Position numbers and translations under genes: made by a program
The notes under the pieces: generated by a model
Told to the model about the DNA's origin: nothing
Database searches by the model: none
What the model saw: only the letters and a program-made list of their open reading frames with translations
Source of the DNA: Bathymodiolus brooksi
Lineage: Eukaryota; Mollusca; Bivalvia; Mytilida; Modiolidae
DNA: 64,000 nucleotides
Assembly (NCBI GenBank): GCA_963680875.1
Contig: OY804576.1
Coordinates: 76,885,668 to 76,949,667 of the forward strand
Direction: 5' to 3'
Shown here: positions 39,301 to 49,721 of the stretch, in pieces
How positions within the stretch are numbered: the first letter of the stretch is position 1
Layout of the letters: each line of letters opens with the position of its first letter

Positions 39301-42300
39301 ATAAAAAAGGGAGGTAACTCCAATATAAAAAGGGAGATAACTCCAATATAAAAAAGGGAGATAACTCCAATATAAAAAGGGAGGTAACTCCAATCTAAAA
39401 AAGGGAGGTAACTCCAATATAAAAAGTGAGATAACTCCAATATAAAAAAGGGAGGTAACTCCAATATAAAAAGGGAGATAACTCCAATATAAAAAAGGGA
39501 GGTAACTCCAATATTAAAAAAGGGAGGTAACTCCAATATAAAAAAGAGAGGTAACTCCAATATAAAAAAGGGAGGTAACTCCAATATAAAAAAGGGAGGT
39601 AACTCCAATAAAAAAAGGGAGGTAACTCCAATATAAAAAAGGGAGATAACTCCAAAATAAAAAAGGGAGGTAACTCCAAAATAAAAAAGGGAGATAACTG
39701 CAATATAAAAAAGGGAGATAACTCCAATATAAAAAAAGGGAGATAACTCCAATATAGAAAAAGGGAGATAACTCCAATATAAAAAAGGGAGATAACTCCA
39801 ATATAGAAAAAGGGAGATAACTCCAATATAAGAAAAGGAGATAACTCCAATATAAAAAAAGGGAGATAACTCCAATATAAAAAAGGGAGGTAACTCCAAT
39901 ATAAAAAGGGAGGTAACTCCAATATAAAAAGGGAGATAACTCCAATATAAAAAAGGGAGATAACTCCAATATAAAAAAGGGAGGTAACTCCAATCTAAAA
40001 AAGGGAGGTAACTCCAATATAAAAAGGGAGATAACTCCAATATAAAAAAGGGAGATAACTCCAATATAAGAAAGGGAGATAACTCCAATATAAAAAAAGG
40101 GAGATAACTCCAATATAAAAAAGGGAGATAACTCCAAAATAAAAAAAGGGAGGTAACTCCAATATAAAAAAGGGAGGTAACTCCAATATTAAAAAAAGGG
40201 AGATAACTCCAATATAAAAAAGGGAGATAACTCCAATATAAAAAAGGGAGGTAACTCCAATATAAAAAAGGGAGATAACTCCAATATAAAAAAGGGAGGT
40301 AACTGCAATATAAAAAAGGGAGGTAACTCCAATATAAAAAGGGAGATAACTCCAATATAAAAAAAGGGAGATAACTCCAATATAGAAAAAGGGAGATAAC
40401 TCCAATATAAAAAAGGGAGATAACTCCAATATAAAAAAAGGGAGATAACTCCAATATAAAAAAGGGAGGTAACTCCAATCTAAAAAAGGGAGGTAACTCC
40501 AATATTAAAAAAAGGGAGATAACTCCAATATAAAAAAGGGAGATAACTCCAATATAAAAAAGGGAGGTAACTCCAATATAAAAAAGGGAGATAACTCCAA
40601 TATAAAAAAGGGAGGTAACTGCAATATAAAAAAGGGAGGTAACTCCAATATAAAAAGGGAGATAACTCCAATATAAAAAAAGGGAGATAACTCCAATATA
40701 GAAAAAGGGAGATAACTCCAATATAAAAAAGGGAGATAACTCCAATATAGAAAAAGGGAGATAACTCCAATATAAGAAAGGGAGATAACTCCAATATAAA
40801 AAAGGGAGATAACTCCAATATAAAAAAGGGAGGTAACTCCAATATAAAAAGGGAGGTAACTCCAATATAAAAAGGGAGATAACTCCAATATAAAAAAGGG
40901 AGATAACTCCAATATAAAAAAGGGAGGTAACTCCAATCTAAAAAAGGGAGGTAACTCCAATATAAAAAGGGAGATAACTCCAATATAAAAAAAGGGAGAT
41001 AACTCCAATATAAGAAAGGGAGATAACTCCAATATAAAAAAGGGAGATAACTCCAATATAAAAAAGGGAGATAACTCCAAAATAAAAAAAGGGAGGTAAC
41101 TCCAATATAAAAAAGGGAGGTAACTCCAATATAAAAAGGGAGATAACTCCAATATAAAAAAGGGAGATAACTCCAATATAAAAAGGGAGGTAACTCCAAT
41201 CTAAAAAAGGGAGGTAACTCCAATATAAAAAGTGAGATAACTCCAATATAAAAAAGGGAGGTAACTCCAATATAAAAAGGGAGATAACTCCAATATAAAA
41301 AAGGGAGGTAACTCCAATATTAAAAAAGGGAGGTAACTCCAATATAAAAAAGAGAGGTAACTCCAATATAAAAAAGGGAGGTAACTCCAATATAAAAAAG
41401 GGAGGTAACTCCAATAAAAAAAGGGAGGTAACTCCAATATAAAAAAGGGAGATAACTCCAAAATAAAAAAGGGAGGTAACTCCAAAATAAAAAAGGGAGA
41501 TAACTGCAATATAAAAAAGGGAGATAACTCCAATATAAAAAAAGGGAGATAACTCCAATATAGAAAAAGGGAGATAACTCCAATATAAAAAAGGGAGATA
41601 ACTCCAATATAGAAAAAGGGAGATAACTCCAATATAAGAAAAGGAGATAACTCCAATATAAAAAAAGGGAGATAACTCCAATATAAAAAAGGGAGGTAAC
41701 TCCAATATAAAAAGGGAGGTAACTCCAATATAAAAAGGGAGATAACTCCAATATAAAAAAGGGAGATAACTCCAATATAAAAAAGGGAGGTAACTCCAAT
41801 CTAAAAAAGGGAGGTAACTCCAATATAAAAAGGGAGATAACTCCAATATAAAAAAGGGAGATAACTCCAATATAAGAAAGGGAGATAACTCCAATATAAA
41901 AAAAGGGAGATAACTCCAATATAAAAAAGGGAGATAACTCCAAAATAAAAAAAGGGAGGTAACTCCAATATAAAAAAGGGAGGTAACTCCAATATAAAAA
42001 GGGAGATAACTCCAATATAAAAAAGGGAGATAACTCCAATATAAAAAAGGGAGGTAACTCCAATCTAAAAAAGGGAGGTAACTCCAATATAAAAAGGGAG
42101 ATAACTCCAATATAAAAAAGGGAGATAACTCCAATATAAAAAAGGGAGATAACTCCAATATAAAAAAGGGAGATAACTCCAAAATAAAAAAGGGAGGTAA
42201 CTCCAATATAAAAAAGGGAGATAACTCCAATATAAAAAAGGGAGATAACTCCAATATAGAAAAAAAAAAGGAGATAACTCCAATATAAGAAAGGGAGATA

Positions 42301-43432
42301 ACTCCAATATAAAAAAGGGAGATAACTCCAATATAAAAAAGGGAGGTAACTCCAATATAAGAAAGGGAGATAACTCCAATATAAAAAAGGGAGATAACTC
42401 CAATATAAAAAAGGGAGATAACTCCAATATAAAAAAGGGAGGTAACTCCAATATAAAAAAGGGAGATAACTCCAATATAGAAAAAGGGAGATAACTCCAA
42501 TATAAAAAAGGGAGATAACTCCAATATAAAAAAGGGAGGTAACTCCAATATAAAAAAGGGAGGTAACTCCAATATAAAAAGGGAGATAACTCCAATATAA
42601 AAAAGGGAGATAACTCCAATCTAAAAAAAGGGAGATAACTCCAATATAAAAAAGGGAGATAACTCCAATATATAAAAGGGAGGTAACTCCAATATAAAAA
42701 AGGGAGGTAACTCCAATATAAAAAAGGGAGGTAACTCCAATATAAAAAGGGAGGTAACTCCAATATAAAAAAGGGAGATAACTCCAAAATAAAAAAGGGA
42801 GGTAACTCCAATATTAAAAAAAGGGAGGTAACTCCAATATAAAAAAGGGAGATTAACTCCAATATAAAAAGGGGAGATAACTCCAATATAGAAAAAAGGG
42901 AGATAACTCCAATATAAGAAAGGGAGATAACTCCAATATAAAAAAGGGAGATAACTCCAATATAAAAAGGGAGGTAACTCCAATATAAAAAGGGAGGTAA
43001 CTCCAGTATAAAAAGGGAGATAACTCCAGTATAAAAAAGGGAGGTAACTCCAATATAAAAAGGGAGATAACTCCAATATAAAAAAGGGAGATAACTCCAA
43101 TATAAAAAAGGGAGGTAACTCCAATTAAAAAAGGGAGATAACTCCAATATAAAAAAGGGAGATAACTCCAATATAAGAAAGGGAGATAACTCCAATATAA
43201 AAAAGGAGATAACTCCAATATAAAAAAGGGAGATAACTCCAATATAAAAAAAGGGAGATAACTCCAATATAAAAAAGGGAGGTAACTCCAATATAAGAAA
43301 GGGAGGTAACTCCAATATAAAAAGGGAGATAACTCCAATATAAAAAAGGGAGGTAACTCCAATATAAAAAAGGGAGGTAACTCCAATATAAAAAAGGGGA
43401 TAACTCCAATATAAAAAAAGGGAGATAACTCC
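36380..43432 (-). repeat. 24-bp minisatellite, inverted block (~290 units)
   Basis: The same unit on the opposite strand (AAAAAAGGGAGATAACTCCA on plus). It starts at the head-to-head junction CCCTTTTTATATAGAAAAAGGG-type sequence at about 36368-36390. Variant units (GTAACTGCAATA, CCAAAATAAAA, CCAATCTAAAA, AATAGAAAAAGGG, AATAAGAAAGG) mark larger duplicated blocks: one repeats with an offset of about 919 bp (37.4-37.7 kb versus 38.3-38.6 kb), another with 1806 bp (38.7-40.1 kb versus 40.5-41.9 kb). Confidence 0.95.
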
Positions 43433-43620
43433 ATTATTTTGTTATATTGGAGTTATCTCCCTTTTTTTAATTGGAGTTACCTCCCGTTTTATATTGGAGT
43501 TATCTCCCTTTTTTATATTGGAGTTATCTCCCTTTTTTATATTGCAGTTACCTCCCCTTTTTATATTGCAGTTATCTCCCTTTTTTATATTGGAGTTATC
43601 TTCCTTTTTTATATTGGAGT
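43433..43620 (+). repeat. 24-bp minisatellite, second polarity switch
   Basis: After CTCCATTATTTTGTTATATT the units run in plus orientation again for about seven copies. Several are diverged (CTCCCGTTTT, ATTGCAGTTACC, ATCTTCC). This tail-to-tail junction is the edge of the array. Confidence 0.9.
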
Positions 43621-44202
43621 TTATTTTGCACGATTGCATTCCAATCCAATTAAATTGGAGTTGCCTCCCTTTTTTTATTTTGTGCGATTGCATTGCAATC
43701 TATTAAATTGGGGTTACCTACCTTTTTTTAATTTTGCACGACTGCATTGCAATCTATTAAATTGGAGTAACCTCCCTTTTTCTATTTTCCGTGATTGCAT
43801 TGAAATCTATTAAATTGGAGTTACCTCCCTTTTTTATTTTGTGCGATTGCATTGCAATCTATTAAATTGGAGTTACCTCCCTTTTTTTAAAATTTTGTAC
43901 TATTGCATTGCAATCTATTAAATTGAAGTTACCTCCTTTTTTTATTTTGTGCTATTGCATTGCAATCTATTAAATTGGAGTTGCCTCCTTTTTTTATTTT
44001 GTGCGATTGCATTGCAATCTATTAAATTGGAGTTACCTCCCTTTTTTGTGTGTGCGAGATTGCATTGCAATCTTTTTAATTGGAGTGACCTCCCTTTTTT
44101 ATTTTACGTGATTGCATTGCAATCTATTAAATTGGAGTTACCTCCCTTTTTTCTTTGCGCGATTGCATTGCAATCTATTAAATTGGAGTTACCTCCCTTT
44201 TT
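43621..44202 (+). repeat. Composite ~53-58-bp tandem repeat, 11 units
   Basis: Each unit joins the minisatellite phrase TTGGAGTTACCTCCCTTTTT to TGTGCGATTGCATTGCAATC and TATTAAA. GATTGCATTGCAATC is a perfect palindrome around its central base. Unit starts are near 43633, 43688, 43743, 43796, 43849, 43905, 43957, 44008, 44060, 44111 and 44163. The last unit is split by HLE E9; its remainder (TTTATTTTGCGCGATTGCAT) lies at 47141-47160. Confidence 0.9.
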
Positions 44203-47140
44203 AGCTCACCTGACCCAAAGGGTCATGTGAGCTATTGCCATCACTTGGCGTCCGTCGTCGTCGTCCGTCGTACGTCGTAAACTTTTTCAAAAATCTTCTC
44301 CTCTGAAAGTACTAGACCAATGGAAACCAAACTTGGTCTGAATCATTACTAGGGTGTCTAGTTTCAAAATTGTGTCCGGTGATGCTGTGCACCAACCAAC
44401 ATGGCCGCTGTTACTAAAAATAGAACATATGGTAAAATTGCAGGTTTTTGGTAATAACTCAAAAACCGTTAATAATATAAAAAATCTGACATGGGGTAAA
44501 AATGATCAGCACATCAAGATCTACCTACCCTGCAATTTTGAAGTTAATCCCATTGCTCATTTTGGAGTTATTGCCCTTTTTTCATCAAATTTTCAAAATT
44601 TTAATACTTTTCGTCCTTTATTTCAAAAACTATAAGAGACAGATGGTAAGTTGAAACTGCAAACATGTTCAGCATGTCAAGATCTACCTACCCTGCAATT
44701 TTGAAGTAAATTTGATTACCCATCTTGGAGTTATTGCCCTTTTTTCATCATTTTTTTTTTCATTTTAATACTTTTCGTCTTATATTTCAGAAACTATTTA
44801 GAGATAGATGTTAAGTTTATTGCAAAAATGTGCAGCATGTCAAGATCTACCTACCCTGCAATTTTGAAGTAAATCCCATTACCAATTTTGACCGATTATG
44901 CAAATTAGAAAAAAGGGGGGATGAAATTAAAAAAAAATCTTCTCTGAAACTACTGACCCAATCTCAACCAAACTTTGCTGAAATGATCCTTAGGTGATCC
45001 CCTTTCAAAATTGTGTCCGTCAGCACCGTCCTGTATCCAAGATGGCCGCCATTACTAAAAATAGAAATTTCTTCAAATGGCCAAAACTGCTCTATTTTAA
45101 GCCAGAAAGTGCCCAAATTTGAAGTGTATAAGCATAATGATGAGCTTTTTAACATATATTACGGGATTTTTTATGAACTTTGAACTTTTACCGATTTTGA
45201 CCGATTATGCATATTAGAAAAAAGGGGGGATGAAATTAAAAAAAATTCTTCTCCTCTGAAACTACTGAGCCAATCTCAACCAAACTTTGCTGAAATGATC
45301 CTTAGGTGGTCCCCTTTAAAAATTGTGTCCGTCAGCGCCGCCCTGTATCCAAGATGGCTGCCATTACTAAAATTAGAAATTTCTTCAAATGGCCAAAACT
45401 GCTCTATTTTAAGCCAGAAAGTGCCCAAATTTGAACTGTATAAGCATAATGATGAGCTTTTTAACATATATTACGGGATTTTTTATGAACTTTGAACTTT
45501 TACCGATTTTGACCGATTATGCAAATTAGAAAAAAGGGGGGATGAAATTAAAAAAAAATCTTCTCCTCTGAAACTACTGAGCCAATCTCAACCAAACTTT
45601 GCTGAAATGATCCTTAGGTGGTCCCCTTTCAAAATTGTGTCCGTCAGCGCCGCCCTGTATCCAAGATGGCTGCCATTACTAAAATTAGAAATTTCTTCAA
45701 ATGGCCAAAACTGCTCTATTTTAAGCCAGAAAGTGCCCAAATTTGAACTGTATAAGCATAATGATGAGCTTTTTAACATATATTACGGGATTTTTTATGA
45801 ACATTGAACTTTTACCGATTTTGACCGATTATGCAAATTAGAAAAAAGGGGGGATGAAATTAAAAAAAATTCTTCTCCTCTGAAACTACTGAGCCAATCT
45901 CAACCAAACTTTGCTGAAATGATCCTTAGGTGGTCCCCTTACAAAATTGTGTCCGTCAGCGCCGTCCTGTATTCAAGATGGCCGCCATTACTAAAAATAG
46001 AAATTTCTTCAAATGGCCAAAACTGGTCTATTTTAAGCCAGAAAGTGCCCAAATTTGAACTGTATAAGCATAATGATGAGCTTTTTAACATATATTACGG
46101 GATTTTTTATGAACTTTGAACTTTTACCGATTTTGACCGATTATGCAAATTAGAAAAAAGGGGGGATGAAATTTAAAAAAATCTTCTCCTCTGAAACTAC
46201 TGAACCAATCTCAACCAAACTTTGCTGAAATGATTCTTGAGTGGTCCTCTTCCAAAATTGTGTCCGGCATTTCAGAACACCGACCAAGATGGCCGCCACA
46301 GCCGAACTTAATTTAACATAGGACCCTATGGGAAATTCCCATAAAAATATTTTGTCTGAAACCATTTGCTCAATAAGAACAAAATTTTGATGAAATAGTC
46401 ATTGGATGGTTCTCTTCCAAAAATGTGTCTGGCGGTTCGACCCTTCTATCCATTTTTTTTTTTACTTGCAATTTTGAAGTAAATCTGATTACCCATCTTG
46501 GAGTTCTCGACCTTTTTTCATCAAATTTATAAAAAAAAATTAATACTTTTCGTCTTATATTTCAAAAACTATAAGAGATAAAGGTTAAGTTTAAATTTCA
46601 AAAATTTGCAGCATGTCAAGATCTTCCTACCCTGCAATTTTGAAGTAAATCCAATTACCCATTTTGGAGTTATTGCCCTTTTTTCATCAAAATGTTCTCA
46701 ATTTTAATACTATCATCTTATATCTCAAAAACTATTAGAGATAGAGGGAAAGTTTAAACTGCAAAAATGTTCAGCATGTCAAGATCTACAAAAAATTTCC
46801 CACAGTTAAAAATGTGCGACAGCTGTGAAGAGTTATTCCTCTTGAAATGCATATTTTTGTTGACTCACTGCTTTTGGTTACTCAAATAATCAAAGGGAAG
46901 CAACTCTATTACAAAATGTGAAGTAGGAAAAGCTAAATTTTGAGAATCATTGACATATATGTTTTTTTACAGCAATTTTGATAACTTACATTAAAGGGGG
47001 AACCCCTGCCCACATTTTTTTGTAGAAGGGGTCTGCAATGACGAAGGCTACATTTGTTTTTTTACCGAAGTTATCAAGTTTTATTGACTGATGTTGTTAT
47101 TATACCCAGGTGAGCTATACAGGCTCCTGGGAGCCTCTAG
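44203..47140 (+). mobile_element. HLE copy E9, plus orientation, inside the composite array
   Basis: Starts AGCTCACCTGACCCAAAGGG with hairpin partner GGGTCATGTGAGCT, then a long CGTCGTCGTCCGTCGT stretch. It has GCAATTTTGAAGTAAAT modules (44520-44890), four 312-bp cores (about 44900-46150) and a CATAGGACCCTATG module (46315). It ends with CCCAGGTGAGC and AGGCTCCTGGGAGCCTCTAG at 47140. Its 3' third (46845-47140) is almost identical to that of E5 (28120-28399). Confidence 0.9.
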
Positions 47141-47160
47141 TTTATTTTGCGCGATTGCAT

Positions 47161-47729
47161 ATCTAAAATTTTCTAAATTTATTAAACTAAGGAGTATCTC
47201 CCTTGTGCAAAGCTCTGTCCTTAGCTGGTTTAGGCATTACTGTTTAGGCCCTTCAGGTTATTTGTTCTTAATCAGACATTGTTCTTTCAGTTTTTGATCT
47301 TCCAAATCTTTTGACTTTATCTGCACTGATGAGACATAACTTGTTGAAATGACCATTTACAGAATTTAAATTAACTGCAATCTCAGTCCTTTGTTAGTTT
47401 GCTTACCTTTGAATATAGTAGTAATCCACTTTGTTTTCTTTTTCTCCAGTCTTTATTTTGTTTAGAATATTGTAGTATTTATCTCTTTACCATATGGTTG
47501 ATTTTGAATTAAGACTCCAAAGTCTCACAAAGCTATTACTAATAGTAAATGTTTGCTCATTGGAGAGCACACTGCATTCTTCTGCCATGACAATTTTTAC
47601 AGAATGATAGAATTAATTCAGTTTTGAGTGAAGACAAACTCACCCTAAGATAATGTTGACAACAATTTTAACCTGTTCAATTAGTTATACATAAATAAAG
47701 CCTAGGGGTATTTTTGTGTATGTAAAAAC
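47161..47729. other. No recognised feature
   Basis: AT-rich DNA after the last composite unit. No gene or repeat end found. Confidence 0.5.
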
Positions 47730-47800
47730 ATGATAATCTCCTTCTTCATGATTAAGAATGAGCAAAGTGAGTACTTAATCATGAAGGAGGGGATTATCAT
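47730..47800. repeat. 71-bp hairpin
   Basis: Arms TGATAATCTCCTTCTTCATG + ATTAAG (47731-47756) and CTTAATCATGAAGGAGGGGA + TTATCA (47774-47799) pair over 26 positions with two mismatches, around a 17-base loop. The size matches an animal pre-miRNA hairpin, but it could equally be a foldback MITE. Confidence 0.75.
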
Positions 47801-47929
47801 TTTCTTACAATCTTTCTTAAAAACATTCAATATGATATAAATGTATTGGACAAAACTGTGAATTTCTTTTATTTAAAGTATTAGTAATAATTTTCATACG
47901 TTTTATTGAAAATAGCTAAAAAAAATTCA

Positions 47930-48035
47930 GGCATTCTATAGAATGACTAGATATTTTTAGGCATTCGATAGAATTCCTATTGATGTTAGGTATTCTATAG
48001 ATTGCCTAAAATTACAGTCATTCTACAGAATGCTT
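47930..48035. repeat. Cluster of CATTCTATAGAATG-type palindromes
   Basis: Four related palindromic words within about 105 bases: GGCATTCTATAGAATG, GGCATTCGATAGAATT, GGTATTCTATAGATTG and GTCATTCTACAGAATGC. Spacing is roughly 25-30 bp. A short inverted-repeat cluster of unknown origin. Confidence 0.7.
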
Positions 48036-48220
48036 GATTCTTTAAATCGCCTGTAACATATACAATGTATTTTTACCTCCACTATAGGAGATGTTACTTG
48101 TCGCAAGTCGTAAGTCGTAACTGAGCTTAGGACTAGTTTAGTGAAATGCACGTATTCATTCACGTAAGGAAATCTTAAGTGATTTTAGACTTACGATTTA
48201 CGATCACTTTAGTGAAACAG
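48036..48220. other. Possible small inverted-repeat element
   Basis: GTCGTAAGTCGTAACTGAG near 48106 and GACTTACGATTTACGATCAC near 48189 are imperfect inverted complements. TTTAGTGAAA occurs at both 48138 and 48212. A degraded MITE is possible. Confidence 0.35.
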
Positions 48221-49157
48221 TCGCCTGGCCTTTAGGCCATGTGAGCTATTGTCATCACTTTTCGTCCGTCGTCCGTCCATCAACATTTCACATTTTAATC
48301 TTCTCCTCAGAAACCACTGGGCCAATTGCAACCAAACTTTGGTGGAATGGTCCTTGGATGGCCCCCTTCCAAATTTGTGTCTGACCTCCAACCAAGATGG
48401 CCACCAAGCTAAAAATAGAAAAAAGGGGGGATGCAATTTTAATTGTCCATAGCTGTTTTAGTATATGTCAAAATGAGCTCAAATTTTAACTGCAGCTACA
48501 TGGCAAGGAGTAGTTTAACATATATTCCGGGTTTTTCTGTGAAATTTTTCTTTCAGCTGATTTATACTGATTATGCAAATTAGGCATATTTTGATAACAG
48601 ATCACATTTAAATCTTCTCCTCTGAAACCGATGAACCAAATTAAATCAAACCTGGCAGGGATGGTCCCTGGGTAGGTCCCTTTCAAAATTATGTCCGACA
48701 GCCCCTGCCCTCCATTCAAGATGGCTGCTGTTGCTAAAAATAGAATTTCATTCAATTGTCCATTTCTGCTTTATTATAAACCAAACTGAGCTCAAATTTT
48801 AACTGCAGCTACATGGCAATGAGTAGTTTAAGATATATTCCGGGTTTTTCTGTGAAATTTTTTTTTCAGCCGATTTATACCGATTATGCAAATTAGGCAT
48901 ATTTTGATAAAAGATCACATTTAAATCTTCTTCTCTGAAACCGCTGAACCAAATTAAACCAAACCTGGCAGGGATGGTCCCTTGGTGGGTCCCTTTCAAA
49001 ATTATGTCTGACATCCCCGCTCTCCATTCAAGATGGCTGCTGTTGCTAAAAATAGACATGTTTTCAATTGTCCATTGCTGCTTTAGTATAAGTCAAAATG
49101 AGCTAAAATTTTAACTGCAGCTACATGGCAAGGAGTAGTTTAACATATATTCCGTTT
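48221..49157 (+). mobile_element. HLE copy E10, plus orientation, 3'-truncated
   Basis: Begins CGCCTGGCCTTTAGGCCATG, lacking the first AGCTCA of a normal terminus. Two ~306-bp cores with AACTGCAGCTACATGG follow (48480-49150). No 3' terminus; it runs straight into E11. Confidence 0.75.
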
Positions 49158-49721
49158 TTATCTCGCCTGGCCTTTAGGCCATGTGAGCAATTGCCATCAC
49201 TTTTCGTCCGTCCGTCAACATTTCACATTTTAATCTTCTCCTCAGAAACCGCTGGGCCAATTGCAACCAAACTTTGGTGGAATGGTCCTTGGGTGGCCCC
49301 CCTTAAAAATTGTGTCCGGTGATCCCAACTTCCAACCAAGATGGCCACCAAGCTAAAAATAGAAAAAAGGGGGATGATATTTTTAAATCTTCTCCTCTGA
49401 AACTACTGAGCCAATCTCAACCAAACTTTGCTGAAATGATCCTTGGGTGGTCCCCTTCAGACCTCCGACCAAGATGGCCACCACAGCCAAACTTAATTTA
49501 ACATAGGACCCTATGGGAAATTCCCATAAAAATCTTCTTGTCTGAAACCACTTGCTCAATAAGAACAAAATTTTGATGAAATAGTCATTGGATGGTTCTC
49601 TTCCAAAAATGTGTCCGGCAGTCGCGCTCTCCCACCAAGATGGCCGCCACAGTGCAGTTGCGTTGTTATTGAAAGCAGCTTTGATTCAGGTGAGCGATTA
49701 CAGGCTCCTGGGAGCCTCTGG
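49158..49721 (+). mobile_element. HLE copy E11, plus orientation
   Basis: A second 5' end (TCTCGCCTGGCCTTTAGGCC), one core, one CATAGGACCCTATG module, then CAGGTGAGC and AGGCTCCTGGGAGCCTCTGG ending at 49721. A short copy of about 560 bp, the closest thing to a minimal element here. Confidence 0.8.

Noticed and set aside
34434..43434. Long open frames up to 577 codons encoding (ILELSPFF)n-type repeats
   Set aside because: They exist only because a 24-bp unit without stops keeps all three frames of one strand open. Unit variants change all frames equally, and there is no promoter, splice or codon evidence.
34434..43620. CRISPR-like array of regularly spaced repeats
   Set aside because: Units are contiguous with no unique spacers, no cas genes are present, and the DNA is eukaryotic. 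The same applies to the 70-, 63-, 97- and 119-bp repeats.
32698..44202. Centromeric or telomeric satellite
   Set aside because: The unit is not a TTAGGG-type telomere repeat, and a 9-kb array embedded among interspersed elements beside a gene is too small and isolated to call a centromere.
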